A DNA stretch of 64,000 nucleotides, from contig JASVEC010000008.1 in assembly GCA_030770535.1 (NCBI GenBank), positions 496,001 through 560,000 on the forward strand, given 5' to 3'. Positions 1-10,243 of this stretch are shown here, one piece after another. A model generated the notes under the pieces. It saw only the letters and a program-made list of their open reading frames with translations, had not been told where the DNA came from and made no database searches. Source of the stretch: Batkoa obscura (lineage: Eukaryota; Entomophthoromycota; Entomophthoromycetes; Entomophthorales; Batkoaceae). A program made the translations under genes and the position numbers. Numbering within the stretch: the first letter of the stretch is position 1; each line of letters opens with the position of its first letter.

Positions 1-263
1 TGGGTTCCGTTTCTACTTCAATTACGTTTAATAGTGTATCTAATCATTTTAGAAAAAATTCAGATGGTTTGATTGATGCAAGTATCTTAAAATTATCGAG
101 AGAAAAAGATAACGATAATCTACAACAATCAGTAACATATGGAGTCAATGAGAATAATAGTAAATCCAAAAAAAATTTAATTCATAGACAATTTCAAAAG
201 TTATCTTTATTCTTTCGTAGGTCTAGTAATTTGGGTTTAAGGTCTACTACTCAAATCTTATAA
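1..263 (+). CDS. 3' end of an unrecognised gene (partial, cut by window edge)
   Basis: The frame starting at base 3 is open from the window edge to a TAA at 261-263, giving about 86 residues with no internal ATG, so this is the last part of a gene that begins outside the window. The visible tail is polar, rich in Ser, Asn and Lys, and ends with a basic stretch (HRQFQKLSLFFRRSSN). I see no domain I recognise. It could be the final exon of a longer protein; function cannot be assigned. A poly-T/AT-rich stretch follows the stop. Confidence 0.55.
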   Translation, partial: GSVSTSITFNSVSNHFRKNSDGLIDASILKLSREKDNDNLQQSVTYGVNENNSKSKKNLIHRQFQKLSLFFRRSSNLGLRSTTQIL

Positions 264-1823
264 TTCTTTATTATCTTTGTTACTTGCTATTAATCTTTTT
301 TTCTCTTAAATGTATTCTTATAAAAATTGAAAGTTTTTAATAAAATTTTATTATTGTTTTTATTTGTTATTTTTTTAATATATTTATAATTTGATGATTG
401 TTCTTATTATTGTAAAAGAAAGAAAGTGCTCCTTTATTCTTATTTAAAAATAATACTGTTTCCACAACTATGATATCTAAGCTTGAATTTCAACATAAAT
501 AAAGTAAAATCGCATGTTAATTTTATAAACTATAAAACGTTTTCATACAACATTTATCCGCCCTAGAGTTATGAAAAAATCAAATACAGGAAATTGATAG
601 CTAAATGAAATAATAATAAAAAACAAGAATTGAATTGTTTATAAATTATCTATTTTTGGTTAGATGTTTTAATAATGTTAATTGTTATAAAAATATTTAG
701 ATAAATTAGTTACTAATTTTGATATAAAAAAGGGGATAAACCATAAGGGATTATTAATAGAATCGGATAATAAGTAAATAATTATTAGTTTAATTTATTT
801 GGTGAATATTAATATGCTTTTATTTTTGTTACATGATAAAAAAAAAATTGCAATAGAAGTTTTGGTTATCAAACAACTATTAATTTGTTAAAATAAAATT
901 GAGAATTGTAATTTATAGTTAGTATTTATGTTTTGTTTTATTTAACAAGTACTATTTCTCGAAAATCAGCCTATTTGGGCTGATTTTCAAGTGATTAGAA
1001 CTAGGTTAAATAGTGATCAATTTGATTCTAGTTTTTTATATTATACTTATCAATACCCCAAATATATATGTGAATTAATTCCTAGTATAGTTGCTATAGT
1101 CGTCTTTGCAATAACACTCCATATGTTTTGTTAATGCAAAATAAAATTGGTCAGTCCATTTGGGCCGGTTTTTAGAACTTAAATTAAGCAACTAATCAAT
1201 GTTCAGTTTATAATGATATTTATATAAATAGAATCGTCTTTCTTCAAAAAAAATTTAAAAATACACAAATCAATATTTGAGTATTAATCTGTCATACTCT
1301 TTTGTTTAAAACAATATAAAAAAAAGTTGATATACTAATTAAATATGACACAATCAGCCCAAATGATCAATTTTAAAGTACTTGTTAATAAATCACTTTT
1401 ATTTTCATACATTGACCCCTTCTGTTATAAATTAAGTTCACAGTTCACTTTATAAAGTCAATTAATTATTTGATTGGTTTAATTTTTTTGTCTTTATTGC
1501 TTAAAATTTCTGTAATAGCATTGAATCAACTTTGTTTTTTTTTAGATAGCTGTTCCAATTCTAACTGTGTATGCTAAATTTTTTGGTCTAATTTTTAAAA
1601 AATTGTATAATAATTAAAATTAACCAATAATTTAACTAATATATAGATAGGTAAAAGCCATGAAAATAAGTGAAAAGGTTAATAAAGTATTTAAGAATTT
1701 ACAACCCTTTTAAAACTTAAATAAAAGTAAAACAAAGTAAAACAAAGTAAAAACCAGTTAAAAATTTTAATAAAAAAGAATAACTGTATAGAATTTCTAT
1801 TAGCATTTATTATAAATTTTATT
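264..1823. other. Intergenic, holds one inverted-repeat element
   Basis: No coding frame is supported. Besides the inverted-repeat element at 942-1388 there is a short tandem repeat of an 'acaaagtaaa' unit near 1725-1752. The rest is AT-rich spacer shared by two converging 3' ends. Confidence 0.6.
942..1388. mobile_element. 447-bp terminal-inverted-repeat element (MITE-like)
   Basis: The left end reads TTAACAAGTACT and the right end is its exact reverse complement, AGTACTTGTTAA. Just inside, both ends carry ATTTGGGCTGATT in inverted orientation. The left end also has a perfect hairpin near 960-987 (GAAAATCAGCC, 6-nt loop, GGCTGATTTTC). A further related segment (CCATTTGGGCCGG) lies near 1156. 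No open frame is present, so it is a non-autonomous element or foldback. No clear target duplication is seen, and there is only one copy in this window, so assignment as a transposon is inference. Confidence 0.5.
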
Positions 1824-2768
1824 TTATTTCTTTTTATTAGCTTTTTGAACAGCTAATAAATTCGCTTCCGATCCCCAAGCTTCATTAAAGTGCATCGTTT
1901 CAATTTTTAATCGTTCACTTTCATTACTAGTCCCCTTCAAATTACTCATTAATTTTTTAATATTTCGAATATTTTGAGGCCTTATTAAACTACCATTTGG
2001 ATCATAAATAAATTTATTAAGAAACTTTATTGCGCCCTCAATTGCTTTTCCCTTCTCTACAATCTTATCGAAAAATTGTTGATCTTCATGAGATATCGAT
2101 TTTGCTGAAGCAATATAATATAATGCTTTTTTATTTCCCATTAAATCCATTAATCTTTTACCACCACCCCATCCAGGAACCGTTGCAATCTTTCTATGAA
2201 CAAAACTTACATTACTATCTTGACTTCCTACTCTAAAATCTGTACATGTACTAGTTTCTGCTCCACCACCTAATGCATAACCATTGATAGCAGCTACACT
2301 TATTAATGGTAATTGATTTAATCTTTCCAATGTATTTTGCATTAATAAACTTAATTTATTTCCAGAAGAAGAGGTGGTGAGTTCCTCCTTAGCAATACCT
2401 AAATCTAAACCAGAACAAAAATTATTGCCTTTACCACATAAAATTAAACCCACGTGGTTGGTATCTTCAGAATTAGTCATTGTTTCTATAGTATCCACAA
2501 CATCCGCCAATTCTGCCATCATTTTACCTGTAAATGCATTGTAACTCTTGGGGTTGTTTAATGTAATCGTAATAATTGAAGGGTTACTATCAATATCTAA
2601 TTCTATTTTTGATGAGCCTTCTTGTCCATATGAACGAAACTGTTCACGTATATCTTTTAATAAATTTATACTTTGAATTGGCTGGGGTTTGATGGAATAA
2701 TAACCTTTAGCTAATAGATTATAACTTTGTAGCTTTAGTTTCCGTTTTATTAGTTTATTTATTAACAT
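1824..2768 (-). CDS. Ethylmalonyl-CoA decarboxylase-like protein (enoyl-CoA hydratase/isomerase family)
   Basis: A 314-residue single-exon member of the crotonase fold. The segments FCSGLDL (117-123), LMQNTLERL (142-150), LPLISVAAINGYALGGGAE (153-171) and the FVH...VPGWGG region (189-202) follow the pattern of animal ECHDC1, ethylmalonyl-CoA decarboxylase, more closely than that of classical enoyl-CoA hydratases. ECHDC1 removes ethylmalonyl-CoA and methylmalonyl-CoA made by side reactions of acetyl-CoA carboxylase, a metabolite-repair role. The first ~28 residues are basic, lack acids and contain hydroxylated residues, so a mitochondrial presequence is possible, whereas animal ECHDC1 is cytosolic. 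The start is the only upstream ATG in frame. It lies on the same strand as the threonine dehydratase behind it but with its own spacer. Alternative: another crotonase-family hydratase or isomerase. Confidence 0.75.
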   Translation of the reverse strand: MLINKLIKRKLKLQSYNLLAKGYYSIKPQPIQSINLLKDIREQFRSYGQEGSSKIELDIDSNPSIITITLNNPKSYNAFTGKMMAELADVVDTIETMTNSEDTNHVGLILCGKGNNFCSGLDLGIAKEELTTSSSGNKLSLLMQNTLERLNQLPLISVAAINGYALGGGAETSTCTDFRVGSQDSNVSFVHRKIATVPGWGGGKRLMDLMGNKKALYYIASAKSISHEDQQFFDKIVEKGKAIEGAIKFLNKFIYDPNGSLIRPQNIRNIKKLMSNLKGTSNESERLKIETMHFNEAWGSEANLLAVQKANKKK

Positions 2769-3114
2769 TAAAGTGCTAATTTATTTTTAAAAAGGTTTTG
2801 AGAATGTTTACTTTTATTTTCTTTTGTTTTTTATTCTATTTTTTGAGAATTAGAGATGACGTATGATATAATTCTTTAACAAAAATTTTAATAGAATAAA
2901 GTATTCGATTCATTGATTAATGATAATAAATTATAAACTATTTTAAGTAATATGAGTAATTAATATAGATTGATATAAATAAAATCAAAAAATCTAATCA
3001 ATATAACTATAAATTTCATATAACAATTTATATTTAGTAATATGAGTAATTAATATAGACTATTATTTAAATAAAAAAATAAATTAATATTGTTATTAAC
3101 TATTTAACAATAAT
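2769..3114. other. Spacer with a 24-bp direct repeat
   Basis: AT-rich spacer between the 5' end of the decarboxylase-like gene and the 3' end of threonine dehydratase. A 24-bp sequence beginning agtaatatgagtaa occurs at 2946-2969 and again exactly at 3036-3059. No gene is seen. Confidence 0.6.
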
Positions 3115-5333
3115 TTATTTTAAAAAAATATTATAAACTGGATTTTCAGTTTCTTCTACCCAAGGATAATTTAAATTTAATAAAAATTCATTCCAAAGCT
3201 CATAATCATTAAAAGGTATTTGAATACCAACTAATACTTTACCAGTATCTAAAATTATTAATTATTAATTTATATTAATATAATTTTATAACATTAATTA
3301 TTTTACCTCCACCATAATTACGATAATGAAATAAAGATACATTCCATGAAAATTTTAAACCAATTAAAAACTTAGCTAGTGCATCTGGACGTTCAGGGAA
3401 TTCTAATATATAAAAATAAAAATTTATTATTACAATTATTATTTAAAATCAAATATAAAATTAAATGTTACCAAATCGAAATAATCTTTCATTAGGTACC
3501 TAATATTAAATAAAAATAAATATAAATATATAAATATAAATCTTCAATTATTATAATTAATAAATATCAAAAACTTACACTACATCTCCCTCCAACTAAA
3601 AATCTTGCATGAGATTTAGCTAATTCATTATTAGATAAATCCATAGGATGTGAAAATCCAAAATCATTTTGTAATGTATTAAATAATTCTTCTAATTCCT
3701 CTTTTCTTTTCGTTGGGTTTAATAATGTAAAAGATAAAAAGATATATCCATCTTTATTATTACTATATCTATAGGCAAAGGATGTAACGTTACGTGGTAA
3801 TATAACATTATGTAATTTTATAAAACTAAATTAATTTAAAATATAAGAAATTAAATGTTATGTTATTGTTATTTTTAGTAATAATAATAATAATTACCTT
3901 CCTGGTGTTTCTGGTACAACAATAGAAATAAATGCTTCTTTAGCTAAACCAATATCAGCTCTATCAGCTACAAATCTTAATCGATCAAAATTCATATTAG
4001 CTCCTGATAATATACCAACATAATCATCATAATTATTATCACTTTCTTTATTGTTGTTATTTGTTTTTATATTAATATTTTCTATTTGTTCTAAATAATT
4101 CTTTGATAGTACTAAATCATTATCCTTAAATTCATAAAATGGCCCATTTTCATTATTAATTTCATTTCCTAGAATTCCTTCTTTCTTATTAAATAGCTGC
4201 TGAATATTTTTATCTAATCCCTTAGTTATATTTAACCATTTTTTTAAACCCGCTACACCTAAAGCACCTGCAGGTTCAACTACAGATCTTGTATCTAATT
4301 AATAAAAATTATGTTAAAACTTTAACAATCAATGATAATATTAATTTTCTTTTCACCTTCAAATATATCTTTAATAGCTGCACAAATATCATCATTCGAA
4401 ACCAAAATGACCCCATCTAAATATTCCGAACATAACTTAAAGGTTTCATTACCTACTAATCTCACCGCAGCACCATCGGCAAAAAGACCTACTTGAGGTA
4501 ATGTATCTGGTTTACCTAATTTTAATGAATGATACATCGCATACGAATCCACTGTTTCCACGCCAAACACTTTGACATGAGGTGATATTCTTTTGACATA
4601 ATTAGCAATACCCGCCGCTAACCCACCCCCACCAATACAACAAAAGATAGCTTTTAAATGGGCTAAATTACGAATCTGTCGTAATATTTCCACTCCAGTA
4701 GTACCTTGGCCAGCGATTACATATGGATCATCATATGGTGGTATATTGGTTAGATTTTGTTCTAAAACTAAACGTTGACCTTCTAATTTGGCTTCATCAA
4801 AATCATTCCCTTTTAAAATGACATTGGCACCCAACCGTTGGACATTTTTCCATTTAATAGCTGGAGTGGCTAATGGCATAACAATAGTGGCCGGGATATT
4901 GAGTTTTTGGGAAGCTAGGGCTAGTAACAATAATTTTGATTAAAATCCTTAAAGTTCAATAAAAAATAATTAACTTACCTACTCCTTGAGCGTGGTTACC
5001 TAATTAGTTTTATTAAATAAATAAAATTTTAAATTTAAATTTAATATCCACTTTATCAATAATTTAATAAACCTTACCAGCCGATACCGCCACAATCCCA
5101 TTTTTTTTTTGCTCCATTGTCAACGCCCTGATCTTATTATAAGCACCTCGAATTTTAAATGAAAATACCGGTTGTAAATCTTCTCTTTTATAATAAATTC
5201 GAATGTTTTTAATTTGCTCATTATCCAATTGAATATTTTGTGTCAAATTAACACCATAATGTAAAGGTGTTTCGATAGCTACATCATATACTGGGGCAGT
5301 TAATGTTTCTTTTAAATAATCAAAGGTTGTCAT
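3115..5333 (-). CDS. ILV1: Threonine dehydratase (threonine ammonia-lyase), eight exons
   Basis: PLP enzyme that deaminates threonine to 2-oxobutyrate, the first committed step to isoleucine, normally in the mitochondrial matrix. Exons by homology and GT-AG sites: 5078-5333, 4979-4999, 4357-4920, 3898-4294, 3579-3825, 3472-3499, 3307-3402 and 3115-3248. Together they give 580 residues in a continuous frame, close to yeast Ilv1 (576). The catalytic domain carries the PLP lysine in SFKIRGAYN (Lys60), SAGNHAQGV (coded across three exons, including a 21-bp microexon) and the phosphate-binding GGGGLAAG (189-196). The C-terminal half has two regulatory ACT-like repeats, with NERLFRFEFPERP and [10 protein letters not shown] as landmarks, so isoleucine feedback control is expected. 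Introns are 58-79 nt. No obvious presequence precedes [10 protein letters not shown], which is unusual if the enzyme is mitochondrial. A TATATAAA lies ~38 nt upstream. Confidence 0.93.
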
Positions 5334-5370
5334 TTTTTTTCAATTATTGATTATTTGTATTCCATCTTTT

Positions 5371-5378
5371 TTTATATA
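5371..5378 (-). promoter_or_regulatory. TATA box of threonine dehydratase
   Basis: TATATAAA on the minus strand about 38 nt before the ATG at 5333, a distance like that of the other TATA boxes in this window. Confidence 0.5.
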
Positions 5379-5809
5379 GTTTTTAGATTGGTTTGAGTTA
5401 CAGCCAATGAACTATTGAGATCATGCTAACTAATGATGACTAACATCCGGATTGAGATTAGATAAAGAATAAAATTTGAGATTATGATAATAATATAAAA
5501 TTGACTATTTTATTAAATACACTATTTTCAAGTTATCATGATTATCTCAAAAAAAAATGTTAAACAAACGGAATTAAACTATTTTCAATAATAAATTAAA
5601 ACAAAATTTAAAACAAAATTTTTTAAAATTTCAGCTATAATTACTTGAATTTATGTTATAATGTTTTATACTTTATTTATTTTTGTTTAGAATTATTATT
5701 AAACAAATTTAAACAAGTTTATTTAAATATTTTTCTTGAAATAAACACAATAGTCTATATCCAAAGTGGAATAATTTAAAAGTCAAAACTAGTTATTATA
5801 GAACACTAA
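5379..5809. other. Spacer, nothing recognised
   Basis: AT-rich sequence upstream of threonine dehydratase. No frame, RNA gene or repeat stands out. Confidence 0.5.
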
Positions 5810-5870
5810 GGGATGTCTGAATTGGTTTCATTTTTTTATTTAATTTTTAAATATTTTGTATTTTAAGAAC
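5810..5870 (-). mobile_element. Relic end of the GGGGTGTCC transposon family
   Basis: GGGATGTCTGAATTGGTTTC followed by ATTTTTTTATTTAATTTT matches the reverse complement of the right ends of the large transposon copies at 41558, 42183 and 55084. No second end is found nearby, so this is a fragment. Confidence 0.6.
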
Positions 5871-5989
5871 TTTGCTTAAACTTATAATAAAAATCTAGTA
5901 TGTAATAATGTATAAGTTAATATAGGCAATTATTATAAGTAATTTTATTTAATAAAATTTTATTATTAAAAGATTTATAGTTAACATTT

Positions 5990-6088
5990 GGGGATATATT
6001 TTTGTATTTAAGAATTTTACTAACAATTTTTCCATTCAAATAGCGCTTAAAAGGTGGAAAAAGTGATGAAACTAAAAAAAACGTCCCC
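5990..6088 (+). mobile_element. ~98-bp GGGGATGT MITE
   Basis: 99 bp from GGGGATATATTTTTG to AAACGTCCCC, with the conserved centre CAAATAGCGCTTAAAA and TGATGAAAC. It is flanked by the 4-bp target duplication ATTT (5986-5989 and 6089-6092). Confidence 0.85.
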
Positions 6089-6672
6089 ATTTGTTTTTTT
6101 AGTTTTTAATTTAATTTTAAAATAATTTTAAAATAATATATATTACATAAAATTATATTAACAAAAGTTTTGTTTTTTTATATTTCTTATCAACATAATG
6201 CATAGAAAGTATATAAAGGCTTTAAATTATAAAAATTAAACAGTTTTAACTTATTTTATTACAATACATGTTGTAAGCTAGTAGAGTTTTTATTGAATTT
6301 AGTAAAAATTACTAAATTACCAAAAATTTTATTATTATAACTTATATATTAATATTAATCAAAGCTATAATATGTAAATAAATATGTATTTGTGTAAAGT
6401 TCTATTAAAAAACATTTATTATCAACTGTTTTATAGCTTATTTAAATAATAAATTAATTATTTTAATATTATAATTATATTATTAGTATATTATTAAGTT
6501 AATAAATAACTATATAACAAGGAATGGTTAGTTTTAAAACTATAATTAGTTGTTTTTATATAATATAAGCAATACTAATATTTGATAATTAATTTTCATC
6601 ATTTAATAAATTACTTGCTTAATAAATATTAGAATTTTTAAATTTTTAATACTTTATAACTTTAATTAGAAT
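6089..6672. other. Spacer, nothing recognised
   Basis: Extremely AT-rich spacer between a MITE and a solo LTR. I see no gene or repeat. Confidence 0.5.
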
Positions 6673-7138
6673 TGTGAAATATTGCTTTATTTAGCTCTCG
6701 GATTGATTATAACACAACAATCACTTAAGTTGTTGTATTCTCAAGTTCAAACACAATCAATTCAGAGTCCCTTATTTTGATTTGCTGCGAGAATTTCTAA
6801 CTTCATATTGCAAAGAATATTATCCTCTCGCTTTGATATCCATACTTGTTGGAGTATAAAAGAGATTCTTCAATATGATAACTCGAGGCTTCTTTAACTG
6901 AATTACTCCCTGATATCGTACTATTAATAAAGCCACTAAGTCTTTCTGACAACATCTTACGTGGATTTTACAGTAGTATTATCTATTCTATTTGTTTTAC
7001 ATAGTTCGTAACTTATTACGTATTATTCCTATTCATTTAAGTCTATCTTAATTATATAAACTAAGACCGTTCGACTCAAGACAAGTTAATCAAGCAAGAA
7101 CTGTTTTTAACTCCTACCACTGAGTACCAACTTTCACA
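6673..7138 (+). mobile_element. Solo LTR of the Ty3/gypsy family
   Basis: 466 bp beginning TGTGAAATATTGC and ending CTTTCACA, the same LTR (opposite orientation) as those of the retrotransposon at 32005-39653. A perfect 4-bp target duplication GAAT lies at 6669-6672 and 7139-7142. No internal element sequence is present, so it is a solo LTR fossil. Confidence 0.88.
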
Positions 7139-7489
7139 GAATTAAATTGAATTTTTTTAATTTGTCAGGTACTGGATAATAATACAATTTATTATTATAT
7201 TTAACGAAATATAAATATTTTTTAATACTTTATACTTTTATTAATTTTTTATATCTTTATTTTTTTATTATCAATAATTAGATTATTTGGGGATGTGTTT
7301 TTGTATTTAATAAAAAAATTAAAATTAATTTTAAAACTATTATTTATTTTATAAGTTCTTTTAAATATATAATATAAAGACTTTCAAAATTTAAACCAGT
7401 TTTTTATATCTGCTTATATATTAATTTTTATACTTTTTAAATAAAAGCTTTTTAAGTATTAAATTAACTAAACAGTCTTTTATATATAG
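7139..7489. other. Spacer with a MITE 5' fragment
   Basis: AT-rich. At 7289-7315 the sequence GGGGATGTGTTTTTGTATTTA matches only the first ~25 bp of the MITE family. Nothing else is recognised. Confidence 0.45.
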
Positions 7490-8468
7490 TGTGAAATATC
7501 GCTTCATTAGCTTTAGGATTGATTATAATATAATAATCAATTTAGAATTCCTTGTATAGATTTGCTGTGAGAGTTACTACCACCTGATCACGAAGAACTT
7601 ATTGTCCACGTTTTAATGTCCATACTTGGCAACTATAATAAGGAATAACTGCTATAATGTTCCTTATATAGTGTGGAAGTTGATACTCAGTGGTAGGAGT
7701 TAAAAGTAGTTCTTGCTTGATTAACTTGTCTTGAGTCGAACGGTCTTAGTTTATATAATTAAGATAGACTTAAATGAATAGGAATAATACGTAATAAGTT
7801 ACGAACTATGTAAAACAAGTAGAATAGACAATACTACTGTAAGATCTACGTAAGATATTGTCAGAAAGACTTAGTGGTTTTATTAATAATACGATATCAG
7901 GGAGTAATTCAATCAAAAAGCCCTGAGTTATCATGTTGAAGAATCTCTTTTATACTCCAACAAGTACGGATATCAAAACGAGAGGATATCATTCTTTGCG
8001 ATATGAAGTTAGAAATTCTCACAGCAAACTAAAACAAGGAACTCTGGATTGATTACACCACATGATTCACGGTTAAATTGATTACAAGACTACAACTAGT
8101 TTTGTAATCAAGTTCAATGATTATTATCTTATAAGTAATCCGAGAACGGATAAAGCAATATTTCACAATAGCCACCCAGTTGGAGTATGAAAGAGATTCT
8201 TCAACATGATAACTCAGGGCTTTTTGATTGAATTACTCCCTGATATCGTATTATTAATAAAACCACTAAGTCTTTCTGACAATATCTTACGTAGATCTTA
8301 CAGTAGTATTATCTATTCTATTTGTTTTACATAGTTCGTAACTTATTACGTATTATTCCTATTCATTTAAGTCTATCTTAATTATATAAACTAAGACCGT
8401 TCGACTCAAGACAAGTTAATCAAGCAAGAACTACTTTTAACTCTTACCACTGAGTACCAACTTTCACA
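7490..8468 (+). mobile_element. Solo LTR (subfamily B) split by another LTR
   Basis: The left part (7490-7671) and right part (8168-8468) together match the LTR at 16776-17256, including the extra segment with 'ccatacttggcaactataat' that the retrotransposon's own LTR lacks. The two parts are separated by an inverted LTR at 7672-8167 with target duplication ATAG. No clear target duplication is seen around the outer LTR. Fossil. Confidence 0.8.
7672..8167 (-). mobile_element. Solo LTR inserted in another LTR
   Basis: Runs from TGTGGAAGTTGATACTC to AATATTTCACA, in the orientation of the retrotransposon at 32 kb. The 4-bp duplication ATAG (7668-7671 and 8168-8171) marks its insertion into the LTR at 7490-8468. 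Fossil. Confidence 0.85.
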
Positions 8469-8518
8469 CTTATTTTATTTTTAGTAAAAAATAAAATCAA
8501 ATAAAACAGTATATATTT

Positions 8519-8617
8519 GGGGGTGTTTTTTTTGGCTTCATCACTTTTTCCATCTTTTAAGCACTATTTGAGTGGAAAAATAATTAGTAAAATTCTTAAA
8601 TATAAAAATATATCTCC
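8519..8617 (-). mobile_element. ~98-bp GGGGATGT MITE
   Basis: Begins GGGGGTGTTTTTTTTGGC and ends ATATATCTCC. Flanked by ATTT (8515-8518 and 8618-8621). Left arm of the inverted pair. Confidence 0.83.
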
Positions 8618-8861
8618 ATTTATAGAAAAAAAATTTAATTAATCTATTATATTTTTTATGTAATTTATTGTTGATATAAATTATTTTTTTTAGTATTTGT
8701 ATGTTTTATTTATTGTTACATATTATTTGCTTAAATAATAAATTTATTTTAATTATGCACTAAGGTTTTTTAACTTACAATAAATCATTAGCTAGAAAAC
8801 ATTTATTATTTTTTTATTAAACACTAAATTTTATAATAATTTAAATTTTTTTTCTATAAAT

Positions 8862-8959
8862 GGAGATATATTTTTATATTTAAGAATTTTACTAATTATT
8901 TTTCCACTCAAATAGTGCTTAAAAGATGGAAAAAGTGATGAAGTCAAAAAAACACCCCC
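8862..8959 (+). mobile_element. ~98-bp GGGGATGT MITE
   Basis: GGAGATATATTTTTATA to AAACACCCCC, flanked by AAAT (8858-8861 and 8960-8963). Right arm of the inverted pair. Confidence 0.83.
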
Positions 8960-9151
8960 AAATATTAATGATATTTTTAATTAACATAAATAGTTTAATT
9001 TAAGTTAAATTCATTATAGTTTAGTTTTTAATAATTTAGTTTAAAATTAAAAACCTTTATAGCATGTTTTAATACTAATATTAAAGTTATTAAAGTTGAT
9101 ATAAAAACCTTTTAAAAATTAAAGTGATGCTTTTTTTAGCTAAAATTAAAT

Positions 9152-9250
9152 AAAGATGTACTTTTTTGTTTAAGAATTTTACTAATAATCTTTCCACTTA
9201 AATAGCGCTTAAAAAATGGAAAAAGTGATAAAACCAAAAAAAACATCCTC
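9152..9250 (+). mobile_element. ~98-bp GGGGATGT MITE (worn ends)
   Basis: AAAGATGTACTTTTTTG to AAACATCCTC with the conserved centre. The left terminal Gs have changed. Flanked by AAAT (9148-9151 and 9251-9254). Confidence 0.8.
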
Positions 9251-10243
9251 AAATCTTAAATTACAGTAAATTTAACTTAAATATCAACTAGTTATTATCT
9301 ATTCTTTAAATCAAGTTGATTTATATTTAAAAAGGAAATTTAAATGACAAAAAATGATATACTTCATATTATTATAGATATTATAAATATTTTGTAAAAG
9401 GACCTAACTAAAAATATCATAATAGTTTTATATTCTTAAATAAAAAATTTCTAAATGCTTTATTAAAATAGAAAAGTAACTATATATAATTGATCTAAAA
9501 AATATTCCTTTATCTTTCTTATTTACTATTGGTCCAGTAATAATCCAGATAAACTTATTATTTACATATGACTTTTATTTAATAAAGAGTAAAAAGTGTA
9601 AACAAACAAGTTTTTTAATTATAATCAAGCGTGAAAAGATATTACAATAGTGCTAAATAAGCAGTAGAACCTGTTTTTTATATCATGATGAAAATATTCA
9701 AATATAAATAAAATCGGTAATAGCTATGGAATGATTTTAATAGATGTCATCTATTGCTAATTTAATTTAAACGTAATTAAACTTTTTAGTTTATTGATAC
9801 TTTATTTAAAGATTTTAATGGAAATTATAAAGTCTTATAATTAAAATCTTGAAAAGTATGACAAATTCCAAAACTCTTTAATGTTTAGCTTGAATCAGTA
9901 ATACTTCTAGAAAAGCCCTTAAAGCTAATACTCAATGTCTTATTTTAGCATATAAAAAGCTTAAAAATGTTATCAAAACACTCAAAGAGGGATACAAATA
10001 AAACCATTTATTGAATTTATTCATTGTTATTATTTTCTTTCTAAACAGTCTCTAATTTTAATAACAGGTGCATAAAAATTTAATATTAATTATGTATTGA
10101 TTCATATTGTATCATAGTAAAAATCTAGATTCCTTTGCTTAATATTCTAAAGAGAAACCGAGTTACAAATCAAAATAAAACAAATAGAAGATAAAATAAC
10201 TAAAACTTTATTAATAAATTAATCAACTAAATAGAGTAAAAGA
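9251..10243. other. Spacer, nothing recognised
   Basis: AT-rich sequence downstream of a WOPR gene (its 3' side). No supported frame or repeat. Confidence 0.5.

Larger units (their letters stand above)
8513..8965. repeat. Long inverted repeat built on two MITE copies
   Basis: Arms of about 125 bp (8513-8638 and 8841-8965) are nearly perfect reverse complements with a ~202-bp spacer. Each arm holds a full MITE, and the similarity continues ~20 bp past the MITE into flanking sequence, so the arms arose by inverted duplication rather than by two independent insertions. Confidence 0.85.
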
